This document shows positions 26,929 through 35,932 of a stretch of DNA of 64,000 nt, piece after piece. Every line of letters starts with the position of its first letter. Within the stretch, counting starts at the first letter, position 1. A program made the translations under genes and the position numbers. The notes beneath the pieces were generated by a model. The model was given only the letters and a program-made list of their open reading frames with translations, made no database searches and was not told the origin of the DNA. This DNA is from Halobaculum litoreum (GTDB lineage: Archaea; Halobacteriota; Halobacteria; Halobacteriales; Haloferacaceae), in the NCBI RefSeq assembly GCF_030127125.1, contig NZ_CP126156.1:2418001-2482000 (forward strand), written 5' to 3'.

Positions 26929-27720
26929 TCAGAGGTTCGCGCGCCCGAGGCCGCCCTCCACGGGGATGGCGGTGCCGTTGACGTAGCCGGACGCGGGCGA
27001 GGAGAGGAACGCGACCGTGTTGCCCAGCTCCATCGGGTCGCCGATGCGGTTCAGCGGGTTCGACTCCCCGCGCGCCGCGAGGCCCGCCTCGTACGACGCG
27101 TAGTCGCCGCGCTCGACGCCCTGTTCGATCAGGCGCTCGATGCGGCTCGTCTCGTGTGGCCCCGGGAGCACCGCGTTCGTGCGGACCTCGGGCGCCAACT
27201 CCCGCGACAGCGTCTTCGTCAGCCCGATCACGGCCATCCGCACGGCGTTCGACAGCACCAGCGAGTCGATGGCCTCCTTCACGCTGCGGGAGGCGACGGC
27301 GACGAACGTGCCGCCGCCGTCGGCCCGGAGCGGGTCGGCGGCCGCCCGCACCGTCCGGACGACGCTCATCACGAGCAGGTCGTAGGCGGCGTACCAGTCC
27401 TCGTCGGTCGTGTCGAGAAAGGGCCCGCTCGGGGGGCCCCCGGCGCTCGTCACGAGGTGGTCGAGGCCGCCGAACTCGTCGACGGTCGCCTCGACGAGCG
27501 CCGCCCCCGCGTCCGGGTCGGTGATGTCGGCGGCGTGGCCCACCGCCGCGCCGTCGCCGGCGGCGTCGATCCGCTCGACGGCCGCCGCCAGCCGGTCCTC
27601 GTCCCGGCCGTTGACGACGACGTTCACGCCCTCCCGGACGAGCGCCGTCGCCGACGCCTCCCCGAGGCCGCTGCTGGAGGCGGTCACGAGCGCCGCGTTG
27701 CCCGATATCTCGTAGTCCAT
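26929..27720 (-). CDS. SDR-family oxidoreductase lacking the classical Tyr-Lys pair
   Basis: A 263-residue short-chain dehydrogenase/reductase. The cofactor site TASSSGLGEASA matches TGxxxGxG, and VTSAGG stands for NNAG. The usual active-site YxxxK is replaced by N-A-V-R in LSNAVRMAVIGLTK, so the catalytic Tyr reads Asn and the Lys reads Arg. A Ser (VASRS) is still present upstream. The LPGPHETSR segment and late NPLNRIGDPMELGNTVAFL are otherwise normal. Such divergent SDRs form a known subgroup, but their chemistry is less certain. It is divergent from, and may be regulated with, the ABC transporter operon. A run of A at 27745-27749 lies 27 nt upstream of its start. Confidence 0.85.
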   Translation of the reverse strand: MDYEISGNAALVTASSSGLGEASATALVREGVNVVVNGRDEDRLAAAVERIDAAGDGAAVGHAADITDPDAGAALVEATVDEFGGLDHLVTSAGGPPSGPFLDTTDEDWYAAYDLLVMSVVRTVRAAADPLRADGGGTFVAVASRSVKEAIDSLVLSNAVRMAVIGLTKTLSRELAPEVRTNAVLPGPHETSRIERLIEQGVERGDYASYEAGLAARGESNPLNRIGDPMELGNTVAFLSSPASGYVNGTAIPVEGGLGRANL

Positions 27721-27870
27721 GCGCGCCCGACGGCGCCGGCCGGCAAAAACGCGCGCACGGTTCCAGCGGGGCGCCGACGGCCGCGTGGCGCCGGCGTCGA
27801 CCCCGGGCGTGACGCGACCGTGTACGCACCCGAGCGACGTTCGAACGCCTACTGGCGCTATCTCGCCGCG

Positions 27871-27889
27871 GTAGTGTACATTATACTAC
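27871..27889. promoter_or_regulatory. 19-base near-palindromic operator over the ABC operon promoter
   Basis: GTAGTGTACATTATACTAC has 8-base arms matching at 7 of 8 positions around a CAT centre. It covers the TATA-like ATTATA centred ~32 nt before the ATG at 27915, so a protein bound here should block transcription. It is strikingly AT-rich against its surroundings. No regulator gene is adjacent, so the binding protein must be encoded elsewhere. Confidence 0.6.
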
Positions 27890-27914
27890 CCGACGGCACC
27901 GGCCTCCCCCAACC

Positions 27915-29510
27915 ATGGCACCGGACCACACGGTAGATCGACGCACACTCCTGAAGCTCGCCGGACTCGGCGTCGTCACCTCGACGGCCGGGTGCGCGGG
28001 CGGCGGAACCGGCAACGGCGGCAACGGCGGCGGAGGCGGCGGGGGCGGTGGCGGCGGAAACGGCGGTGGGGGCGGCGACAGCGACTTCACGACCGCCGTC
28101 CAGGAGCTCGGACTGGCGAACGACTGGGAGCAGCGCCGGATCGGCGCCGCGGCCGACTGGCCGATCGAGCAGCGACGCGACGTCCCCGACCGGCAGAACG
28201 ACACGACGTGGACGAACAGCGGGGCGTTCCAGAGCGCCGTCGAGAACGACGTGTGGGCGCCGCCCGACGGGTGGGACGACACCGCCGCGGGCGACGTCGA
28301 CACGATGCAGATCCTCAACCACGGCGCGGCGAACATGGAGTTCGACCCCGCGACGCTGGCGGCCCACGAGCTGTTCACCGAGAAGACGGGCATCGAACTC
28401 GACGTCATCGAGATCGGCGTCGACCAGGCGAACACGCGCGAACAACAGTTCCTCTCCTCGGAGGAGCCGATGCCCCACGCGTTCAACGTCGACGGCATCC
28501 TCGTCCCCGTGTTCGTCGAGCAGGGGTACCTCGAGGTGACGGACGCGCTGTACCCCGAGGGGAGCTACGACCCGTACATCCCGGCGCTGCGGAGCCTCGT
28601 CGAGTGGGACATCGGGCCCATCCAGCAGGGCACCCACACGTACGGCTACCCGAACATCGGCGAGGCGAGCATGGGTCACCTGCGGCCCGACCTCGTCGAG
28701 GAGCAGGGGATCGACCCCGAGCGCTTCCAGGGCGAGTGGTCCTGGGACCTGCTGGAGGAGCTGGGCGAGGCGTTCGCCGGCACCGGCGTGAACGCGTTCG
28801 CGTACTACGCCGGCACCTCGACGTACCTCGCGTACTCGTTCCGCGAGCTGCTGTTCCAGCAGGGCGGTCGCATGGTGCAGGACGACGGGACGGTCGTGAT
28901 GAACTCCCCGGAGGCGGTGCGCGTCATCCGGAAGATGAAGGAGTGGCGCGACGCGGGGTACGTCCCCAGCGACGTCATCTCCTACGGCGAGGGGGACATC
29001 GTCGACCTGTACGCCTCCGGCCAACTGGCGTACACGACCGCGTTCTCGGACTTCATCCCGCGGCTGCTCCAGGAGTACGAGGCCGGCAGCCAGTACCAGG
29101 TCGTCGTCCCGCCGGCGGCCAACGCGGGTCCCGCGCCGACGCAGGCCGGGCTGGTCGCGCCGAACACGACGAGCATCAACCGGTTCTCCGACACCGGCCA
29201 CAAGCTGGCCGCGATGCTGTACGGCGACCTGAAGCTGAGCTACTACACCCAGTGGCTGGAGTTCACCTACGAGGGGAACATCTCGTACATGGACCGGGTG
29301 TACACCGACTCGGCGGAGAACGACTTCGTCACGTTCGGCGACACCATCGGCGACGCCATCGAGAACGGCGTCCTCGAGCTGTTCCCGCAGATGGCGTCCG
29401 TGTTCCAGCAGATGCTCTCGCCGGTCCAGCGGGCGATCCAGGGGTCGATCTCCCCGCAGGCGGCGATGGACCAGGTGCAGGACTTCGTCGACTCGGAGAT
29501 CAACAACTGA
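27915..29510 (+). CDS. ABC transporter substrate-binding lipoprotein (sugar type)
   Basis: A 531-residue extracellular binding protein that captures the solute for the two permeases downstream. The Tat signal is DRRTLLKLAG with a lipobox ending STAGC, so it is exported folded and lipid-anchored. A Gly/Asn spacer (residues ~28-54) follows. The mature protein has a family 1 (maltose/sugar) binding fold pattern with Trp/Tyr-rich motifs (WSWDLLEELGEAF, FRELLFQQGGRM, YASGQLAYTT). It opens a seven-gene cluster. Confidence 0.92.
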   Translation: MAPDHTVDRRTLLKLAGLGVVTSTAGCAGGGTGNGGNGGGGGGGGGGGNGGGGGDSDFTTAVQELGLANDWEQRRIGAAADWPIEQRRDVPDRQNDTTWTNSGAFQSAVENDVWAPPDGWDDTAAGDVDTMQILNHGAANMEFDPATLAAHELFTEKTGIELDVIEIGVDQANTREQQFLSSEEPMPHAFNVDGILVPVFVEQGYLEVTDALYPEGSYDPYIPALRSLVEWDIGPIQQGTHTYGYPNIGEASMGHLRPDLVEEQGIDPERFQGEWSWDLLEELGEAFAGTGVNAFAYYAGTSTYLAYSFRELLFQQGGRMVQDDGTVVMNSPEAVRVIRKMKEWRDAGYVPSDVISYGEGDIVDLYASGQLAYTTAFSDFIPRLLQEYEAGSQYQVVVPPAANAGPAPTQAGLVAPNTTSINRFSDTGHKLAAMLYGDLKLSYYTQWLEFTYEGNISYMDRVYTDSAENDFVTFGDTIGDAIENGVLELFPQMASVFQQMLSPVQRAIQGSISPQAAMDQVQDFVDSEINN

Positions 29511-29537
29511 TGTCGCGGACCCACACACCGCCCCGTC

Positions 29538-30485
29538 ATGGCGACTGAGGAGTACGGGCGCGACGTCGGCCCGCACGGCGGCGGCGTCACCGGCCGGATC
29601 TCCGACTGGGTGAACGACCACATCCGGACGGTGCTGCTCGGGCCGTCGCTGGTGGCGCTGTTCGTCGTGTTCATCTACCCGGCGGTGATGCTGCTGTGGC
29701 TGTCGCTGTTGAACACCCGCGGGTTCGGCGAGACGTTCGAGCCGGCGTACAACTACGAGCGCATCTTCACCGACCCGACGTTCTGGAACGCCGTCGAGAA
29801 CACGCTCGTGTACTCGTTCGGCTCGCTGGTCGTCTCGGTGGGCGCGGGGCTGGTCATCGCGCTGGCGCTCAACAAGGTGACGGCCGACCGCCTCCGCAAC
29901 GGCTACACCACCCTCATCCTGCTGTCGTGGGCGGTGCCGCTGTCGATCGTCGGCGTCACCTGGCGGTGGATGTTCAACGGCCAGCTCGGCGTCGTCAACC
30001 GCGTCCTGCTCGACGTCGGCCTGCTGTCCTCGACGTTCTCGTGGCTCACCACGTCGTCGACGGCGATGGCGGTGATCATCCTCGCCGACTCGTGGTCGCG
30101 CATCCCGTTCGCGGCGATCGTCCTCCTAGCCGGACTGCAGTCGATCCCGCAGGAGATGTACGACGCCGCGAAGGTCGACGGCGCGACGTCGCTGCAGACG
30201 TTCCGCAACGTCACGCTCCCGTACCTCCGCCCGTCGTTCTTCGTGGCGGGGCTGATCACGTGGATGTTCGCGTTCCGGGCGTTCGCCATCCCGTTCTCGA
30301 CGACGGGCGGCGGCCCCGGCGGCGCGACCGAGACGCTCGCCATCTACATCCACCGGTTCGGGATCCAACTGCTCGACTACGGGTTCGCGTCGGCGGTGGC
30401 CGTCATCCTCGTCTCCGTGACGCTGGTCGTGGCCGCCGGCTACGTGTACTTCATCCTCGAACGCATGGAGGAGATCGAGGTCTGA
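29538..30485 (+). CDS. ABC sugar permease, MalF type
   Basis: A 315-residue membrane protein with about six helices. It carries the EAA loop that contacts the ATPase: EMYDAAKVDGATSLQTFRNVTLPYLRP (EAA---G----F). The first ~25 residues are soluble and polar. It starts 28 bases after the binding-protein gene and stops one base before the next permease begins. The family forms a heterodimeric channel with the MalG-type partner. Confidence 0.92.
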   Translation: MATEEYGRDVGPHGGGVTGRISDWVNDHIRTVLLGPSLVALFVVFIYPAVMLLWLSLLNTRGFGETFEPAYNYERIFTDPTFWNAVENTLVYSFGSLVVSVGAGLVIALALNKVTADRLRNGYTTLILLSWAVPLSIVGVTWRWMFNGQLGVVNRVLLDVGLLSSTFSWLTTSSTAMAVIILADSWSRIPFAAIVLLAGLQSIPQEMYDAAKVDGATSLQTFRNVTLPYLRPSFFVAGLITWMFAFRAFAIPFSTTGGGPGGATETLAIYIHRFGIQLLDYGFASAVAVILVSVTLVVAAGYVYFILERMEEIEV

Positions 30486-30486
30486 C

Positions 30487-31356
30487 ATGGCGGGCGCAGA
30501 CCTCACCAACGAGCGGTACCGGCGCCGCCAGCGCGTGTGGGACGTCGTCGAGAGCCCGTACGTCGTCCACCTCGTGTTGTTCCTCGCGGTGTTGTTCATC
30601 GTCACGCCGCTCGTGTGGATGCTGCTCACGTCGCTGAAGACGCGCCAGGGCGTGCTGGCGATGACGTACCTCCCGCTGGAGCCGACGCTGGACGCGTACT
30701 CCCGGGCGCTCATCGACCGCGGCTTCTGGCGCGCGGTCGTCAACAGCGTGATCGTCGCGTCGGCGTCGACGGCGATCGTGATGGTGCTCGGGACGCCCGC
30801 CGGCTACGTGTTCAGCCGGTACCGGTTCCCGTACGACAACGCCGTCTTCGTGTTCGTGCTGTTCACCCGGCTGTTCCCGCCGATCGGGCTGGTGACGCCG
30901 TACTACCGCATCGTGTCGACGTTCGGCCTGCTCAACACGAAGACGGGGATCGTGATCGCGAACGTGTACCTGTGGTTGCCGCTGGTGATCTACATCATGC
31001 GCAACTTCTTCATCACGATCCCGACGGCGCTCGACGAGGCCGCGCGCGTCGACGGCTGCACGAAGGTGCAGGCGTTCCGCCACGTCGTGTTCCCGGTCGT
31101 GTTGCCGGGGTTCGCGGCGGGGACGATCCTCACGTTCCTCTACTCGTGGCGGGAGTTCCTGTTCGCGTTCACGGTGAGCACCGACCTCCAGTCGATGACC
31201 ATCCCGGTCGCGACGTTCCTGTTCGTCGGCGACGCGGGCATCGACTGGGGCGCGATGGCCGCCGCGGCCGTCGTCTCCGTGATCCCGTCGGCGCTGGTGG
31301 TGATCGCGTTCAACCGCTACATCGTCGTCGGCCTCACGGGGGGGATGAAGGGATGA
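30487..31356 (+). CDS. ABC sugar permease, MalG type
   Basis: A 289-residue partner permease with six helices and an EAA motif at ALDEAARVDGCTKVQAF. MalG-type permeases read EAAxxDG. It starts one base after the MalF-type stop, so the two are tightly coupled. With the binding protein and ATPase it makes a complete CUT1-style importer. Confidence 0.92.
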   Translation: MAGADLTNERYRRRQRVWDVVESPYVVHLVLFLAVLFIVTPLVWMLLTSLKTRQGVLAMTYLPLEPTLDAYSRALIDRGFWRAVVNSVIVASASTAIVMVLGTPAGYVFSRYRFPYDNAVFVFVLFTRLFPPIGLVTPYYRIVSTFGLLNTKTGIVIANVYLWLPLVIYIMRNFFITIPTALDEAARVDGCTKVQAFRHVVFPVVLPGFAAGTILTFLYSWREFLFAFTVSTDLQSMTIPVATFLFVGDAGIDWGAMAAAAVVSVIPSALVVIAFNRYIVVGLTGGMKG

Positions 31357-31482
31357 CGGCCCGCGGCCGCGCCTCCTCTCGATCCGGCCGGGCCGCCCCC
31401 GCGGGCGTCGCCGACCGCGCAGGAACCGCCACCGCACCGCCGCGAGCGGTGCCGGCACCGCCGCGACCGACCGGAGCACACC

Positions 31483-32687
31483 ATGAGCGACACTAGCCAC
31501 GAAGAGACGATCGAACAGCCGACGGCCGACGAACACGGGGCCCACCCCGAGGGTCGCCGGGTGAGCCTGCGCCTCGACGGCGTGACCAAGGAGTTCACCG
31601 AGGACGACGGCGACGTGGTCGTCGCGGTCGACGACGTGAGCCTCGACGTGTACGACGGGGAGTTCATCGTCCTCGTCGGGCCGTCGGGCTGCGGGAAGAC
31701 CACCACGCTGCGGACGGTCGCGGGGCTCGAACAGCCGACGCGGGGGCGGATCGTCATCGACGGCGAGGACGTCTCCGGGCAGGAGCCCCGCGAGCGCGAC
31801 GTCGCGATGGTGTTCCAGAACTACGCGCTGTACCCGCACAAGACCGTCCGCGACAACATCGCCTTCCCGCTGCAGATCCGGAAGTTCCCGAAAGGCGAGA
31901 TCGAAGAGCGCGTGAACGACACCGCGTCGATGCTCGGCATCGGCGACCTGCTCGACCGGCGCCCCTCGGACCTGTCCGGCGGCCAACAGCAGCGCGTCGC
32001 GCTCGGCCGGGCGATCGTCCGCGACCCGGAGCTGTTCCTGTTCGACGAGCCGCTGTCGAACCTCGACGCGAAACTGCGCATCCAGATGCGCACGGAGCTG
32101 AACCGCCTCCACAGGCGCGTCGGCAAGACCTCGCTGTACGTCACGCACGACCAGGCGGAGGCGATGACGCTGTCCGACCGCGTCGTCGTGATGAACGACG
32201 GCGAGATCCAGCAGGTCGCCCCGCCCGAGGAGGTGTACGCGAGCCCGGCGAACCGCTTCGTCGCGGGGTTCATCGGCGAGCCGCCGATGAACTTCTTCGA
32301 CGTGCGCGTCGAGGCGCGCGACGGCACGCTCGTCGCCGTCGGCGACGGCTTCGGCTGGCGCTCCCGGAGTCGCTCGCGCTCCCGACCGAGGGCGGCCGGG
32401 AGTTCGAGTTGGGCGTCCGTCCCGAGGACTTCGAGGACGCCGCGCTCGTCGACGACCCCGACCCCGAACGCTCGATGGCCGTCCACGTGGGCGTCGTCGA
32501 GCCGATGGGGCCGCACAAGGACCTGGCGGTCCGCCCGGTCGGCCGCGAGGACGACCCGGACGCCGAGTTCACCGCCCGCGTCTCCAACGCCACGGGGGCG
32601 ACCGAGGGCGACCGCCTCACCCTCCTCGTCGACACCAGCAACGCCCACCTGTTCGACCGCGCCACCGGCGACAACCTCACCGTGTAG
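31483..32687 (+). CDS. ABC transporter ATP-binding protein, UgpC/MalK type (frame broken late)
   Basis: After correction about 401 residues. The nucleotide domain has Walker [10 protein letters not shown], signature [14 protein letters not shown], Walker [17 protein letters not shown] and switch THDQAEA, typical of CUT1 sugar ATPases. The C-terminal TOBE-type regulatory part ([25 protein letters not shown]) is read in the neighbouring frame; one base is missing near 32360, where GGCTGGCG-CTCCCGG should read on as W-R-L-P. The 127 bases before it hold no gene. The N-terminal ~25 residues are an unusual polar extension. Confidence 0.88.
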
Positions 32688-32769
32688 CCGCCATGTCACC
32701 ACACCACACGACAACCAGCCGCACCGCCCCGGACCGTCCACACAGCCGCCGCTCGGCGCGGGGTCGCCC

Positions 32770-33882
32770 GTGACCGTCGTCGCCGTCGAGAGCGTCCCGG
32801 TGTCGATCCCGCTGTCGGAGCCGGTGTCGTTCGCGACCCGGACGGTCGAGCACCGCGACCACACCCTCACGTTCGTCCGCGACGACGAGGGCACCGAGGG
32901 CGTCGGCTACACGCTCGGCTACGACGGCGCCGGCCTCATCGCCGACGCCGTCGAGGAGTTGCTCGCCCCGATGGTCGAAGGCGCGGACCCGAACCACACG
33001 ACGCGCCTGTGGCGCGACATGTTCGAGGGCACCTACCAGATCGGCCGGAAGGGCCTGCTCTTGCGCGCTATCGCCACCGTCGACGTCGCGCTGTGGGACC
33101 TCCGGGCAAAGCGCGTGGGGCTCCCGCTCCACGAGTTCCTCGGCGCCGCCCGCGAGTCGGTGCCCGCCTACGCCAGCGGCGGCTACTACCGCGGCGAGGG
33201 CGTCGACGGGCTGCGCGAGGAACTGGAGACGTACCTCGACCGCGGCCACGACGCGGTGAAGATGAAGGTGGGGCGCCGCTCGGTGGCGACCGAGGAGAAG
33301 CGCGTCGCCGTCGCCCGCGAGGTGCTCGGCCCCGAACGCACCCTCATGCTCGACGCCAACGGCGTCTGGACGGACACGGGCGAGGCGCTGCGGGCGTGCC
33401 GGCGGTTCGCGCCGTACGACCCGTACTTCGTCGAGGAGCCGGTGAAGGCCGACAGCGTGGAGCTGATGGCCCGCGTCCGCGAGGGGCTCGACTACCCCGT
33501 CGCCGCCGGCGAGTTGGAGTTCTCGCGGTACGGCTTCGCCGAGCTGCTGCGCGAGGGCGCCGTCGACGTGATCCAGCCGGACGCGACGGTGTGTGGCGGG
33601 ATCACCGAGTGGCTGCGGATCGCCCACACCGCCGCCTCCCACGACGTGCCCGTCACACCCCACTACAACCCCCACCTGCACGCGCACCTCGTCGCGAGCG
33701 TCGCCAACGGCGGCATGGTGGAGTACTTCTACCGCGACCGGGACGTCAAGGTGTTCGACGACCTGATCGTCGACCCGCCCACGCCCGAGAACGGGATGCT
33801 CACGCCCCGCGGACCGGGGCACGGCGTCCGGATCGACCGCGACGCGCTCGCGGAGTTCCGCACCGACGAGGGGGGTGCCTGA
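32770..33882 (+). CDS. Enolase-superfamily enzyme, mandelate racemase/MLE type
   Basis: A 370-residue mandelate-racemase-type enzyme starting at GTG. Catalytic K164-x-K166 (AVKMKVG), metal ligands D195 (LMLDANG), E222 (YFVEEP) and E248 (AAGELEF), and a second-face H298 ([13 protein letters not shown]) near D271 ([10 protein letters not shown]) are visible. This KxK plus His-Asp set suits racemisation or dehydration of a sugar acid. The gene follows the ABC ATPase and overlaps the next gene as TGATG, so it acts on what the transporter imports. The exact substrate cannot be read from sequence. Confidence 0.85.
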   Translation: MTVVAVESVPVSIPLSEPVSFATRTVEHRDHTLTFVRDDEGTEGVGYTLGYDGAGLIADAVEELLAPMVEGADPNHTTRLWRDMFEGTYQIGRKGLLLRAIATVDVALWDLRAKRVGLPLHEFLGAARESVPAYASGGYYRGEGVDGLREELETYLDRGHDAVKMKVGRRSVATEEKRVAVAREVLGPERTLMLDANGVWTDTGEALRACRRFAPYDPYFVEEPVKADSVELMARVREGLDYPVAAGELEFSRYGFAELLREGAVDVIQPDATVCGGITEWLRIAHTAASHDVPVTPHYNPHLHAHLVASVANGGMVEYFYRDRDVKVFDDLIVDPPTPENGMLTPRGPGHGVRIDRDALAEFRTDEGGA

Positions 33883-35117
33883 TGCGGGACTTCTCCATGC
33901 CCGGCGTCCACCGCGCTCCCGAGCGGGACGTGTCGATCACGGGCGTCGACACCGCGGTGATCCGCGGCAACTTCGACTGGAACCTCGTGCGCGTCCACAC
34001 CGACGCCGGCATCTCCGGACTCGGCGAGGCGTACCGCGGCGGCGGGGTCGACGGGATCGTCGGCTACCTCGAGGACGTGCTCGTCGGCGAGAACCCCCTC
34101 GACGTGGAGCGGCTGTTCCGCCACATGGTTCAGGAGACCTCGGGCCACGGCGGCACGACCGGGAAGGTCGTCACCGCGGCGTCGGGCGTCGAGTTCGCGC
34201 TGTGGGACCTCGCCGGGAAGCTGCTCGGCCTCCCCACCTACCAGCTGCTCGGCGGGAAGTACCGCGACGAGGTGCGGCTGTACGTCGACCTGCACGCGGG
34301 GGAGTCGTACGCCGTCGCCCACGGCGCGACCGACTACGCCGACGACGCGGCGTACCAGGCGGAGGCGTACGTCGAGCGCGCGACCGAGGCGCTCGACCTG
34401 GGCTACGACGCGATGAAGTTCGACCTCGACGCGCCCGCCGACAACGACCCCGAGCCGACGAACGGGCGGCTCACGCCCACCCACGTCGCGGCGAAGGAGG
34501 AGGTCGTCGCGGGGGTGGTGGACGCCGTCGACGGCCGCGCGGAGGTGGCGTTCGACTGCCACTGGGACTACGAGTTGGGCTCCGGGAAACGGCTCGCGAC
34601 GGCGCTGGAGCCGTACCCGATCATGTGGCTGGAGGACGTGCTCCCGCCGGAGAACACGGACGCCCAACGGGAGTTGGCCCGCTCCACGTCGACGCCGCTG
34701 GCGACCGGCGAGAACCGCTTCCGCGTCCACGAGTTCACCCAGCTACTCGACGACTACGCCGTCGACGTGGTGACGCCCGACCCGGCGACCGTCGGCGGCC
34801 TCGCGGAGGCGAAGGCCATCGCCAACCGCGCGGAGGAGCGCTACCTCGCGTTCGCCCCGCACAACGTCTGCTCGCCCGTCGGGACGGCCGCGATGGTCCA
34901 CTTGTGTGCGGCGGTGCCCAACGCCAGCTACCTCGAGTACCACGCGCTCGACGTGGACTGGTGGGCGGACCTGCTCGACACCGACGCCCCGTTCGTCGAG
35001 GGCGGTCGGATCGCGGTGTCGGAGGCGCCGGGTCACGGGATCGAACTGGACGAGTCGGTCGCCCGCGACCACGCCGTGGCGCACACGGACGGCTTCTTCG
35101 GGGGCGACGACGCGTGA
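33882..35117 (+). CDS. Enolase-superfamily enzyme, galactonate/gluconate dehydratase-like
   Basis: A 411-residue enzyme whose ATG overlaps the preceding stop. Its catalytic set differs from its neighbour: K179-F180-D181 (AMKFDLD) replaces KxK. D225-x-H227 (FDCHWDYE), E251 (WLEDVLPPEN) and E277 (TGENRF) are the metal ligands, and H327 (FAPHNVCSPVG) with D300 form the distal dyad. The D-x-H on the third strand is typical of acid-sugar dehydratases (galactonate, gluconate, mannonate), which make 2-keto-3-deoxy acids. Its presence directly after an MR-type enzyme suggests two consecutive steps on the same substrate. It is the sixth gene of the operon. Confidence 0.85.
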   Translation: MRDFSMPGVHRAPERDVSITGVDTAVIRGNFDWNLVRVHTDAGISGLGEAYRGGGVDGIVGYLEDVLVGENPLDVERLFRHMVQETSGHGGTTGKVVTAASGVEFALWDLAGKLLGLPTYQLLGGKYRDEVRLYVDLHAGESYAVAHGATDYADDAAYQAEAYVERATEALDLGYDAMKFDLDAPADNDPEPTNGRLTPTHVAAKEEVVAGVVDAVDGRAEVAFDCHWDYELGSGKRLATALEPYPIMWLEDVLPPENTDAQRELARSTSTPLATGENRFRVHEFTQLLDDYAVDVVTPDPATVGGLAEAKAIANRAEERYLAFAPHNVCSPVGTAAMVHLCAAVPNASYLEYHALDVDWWADLLDTDAPFVEGGRIAVSEAPGHGIELDESVARDHAVAHTDGFFGGDDA

Positions 35118-35902
35118 GCGACACGCCCCGCCTCGCGGTCGTCGGCTCCGGACGGATCGGGGCGGACCTGATCGAGCGGGCGACGGCGAGCGACGACGTC
35201 GCCCTCGCGGGGGTGCTGGTCCGCGAGGAGAAGGCGTTCCTCGACCCGGACCTGCAGGTGACGACGCCCGCGGCCCTGGTCGCACGCGACCCCGACCTCG
35301 TCGTCGAGGCGGCGACGCCGGGGGTGCTCGTCGACTACGCCGAGGAGTTGCTCGCGGGGGCGGACCTGATGGCGCTGTCGGGCTCCGCGTTCGCCGACCC
35401 GGGCGACGAGGCGCACCTCCGGGCAGCCTCAGAGGACGCCGGGAACGCCATCTACCTGCCGCACGCCGCGCTGTTCGGGATCGACGGCCTCGCGGACGCC
35501 CGCAGCGAGTTGGAGTCGGTCCACATCGAGGCGCGCAAGGACCCCGCCCACCTCGACTTCGAGTACGCCGCGGAGGCCCCCGACTTCGAGGCCGGCGACG
35601 GCGAGGTCGTCCTGTACGAGGGCCCGACGCGCGGGCTGTGCGAGCGGTTCCCCCGGAACTTCAACTCCCACGCGACCGCCGCGCTCGCGGGGCTGGGGCT
35701 CGACGACACCACCTCGACGCTGATCGCCGACTCCGACGCCGAGACGGCGTACCACGAGATCACGGCGACCGGCGAGGGGTTCGAGCTGGTCGCCGTCCGC
35801 GACAGCGCCATCGAGGGCGTCACCGGGGACTTCACGCTCGTGTCGACGTGGGGGTCGATCCGGCGCGTGTTGGCGACGGGCGGCGGCCTGCGCTTCGTGT
35901 GA
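35114..35902 (+). CDS. Aspartate-dehydrogenase-like NAD(P) oxidoreductase
   Basis: A 262-residue protein of the NadX/DUF108 type. A Rossmann GSGRIGADL opens it, an ALSGSAFAD loop follows, and the family block FPRNFNSHATAALAGLGLDDTT is clear; LPHAALFGIDGL matches the substrate-contact helix. Authentic members oxidise L-aspartate (or a related amino acid) to an imino acid that gives ammonia. The GTG start overlaps the dehydratase stop as GTGA, so it is in the catabolic operon. That points to a substrate with an amino or keto-imino step, not NAD synthesis, but this is inference. Confidence 0.82.
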   Translation: MSDTPRLAVVGSGRIGADLIERATASDDVALAGVLVREEKAFLDPDLQVTTPAALVARDPDLVVEAATPGVLVDYAEELLAGADLMALSGSAFADPGDEAHLRAASEDAGNAIYLPHAALFGIDGLADARSELESVHIEARKDPAHLDFEYAAEAPDFEAGDGEVVLYEGPTRGLCERFPRNFNSHATAALAGLGLDDTTSTLIADSDAETAYHEITATGEGFELVAVRDSAIEGVTGDFTLVSTWGSIRRVLATGGGLRFV

Positions 35903-35932
35903 GCCGCCGCGGGGTGTGGCGGGGCGACCGCC

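Noticed and set aside
28000..28080. GGC-rich stretch considered a low-complexity sequencing artefact
   Set aside because: It is the Gly/Asn spacer after the lipobox, which haloarchaeal lipoproteins commonly have, and the frame stays intact.
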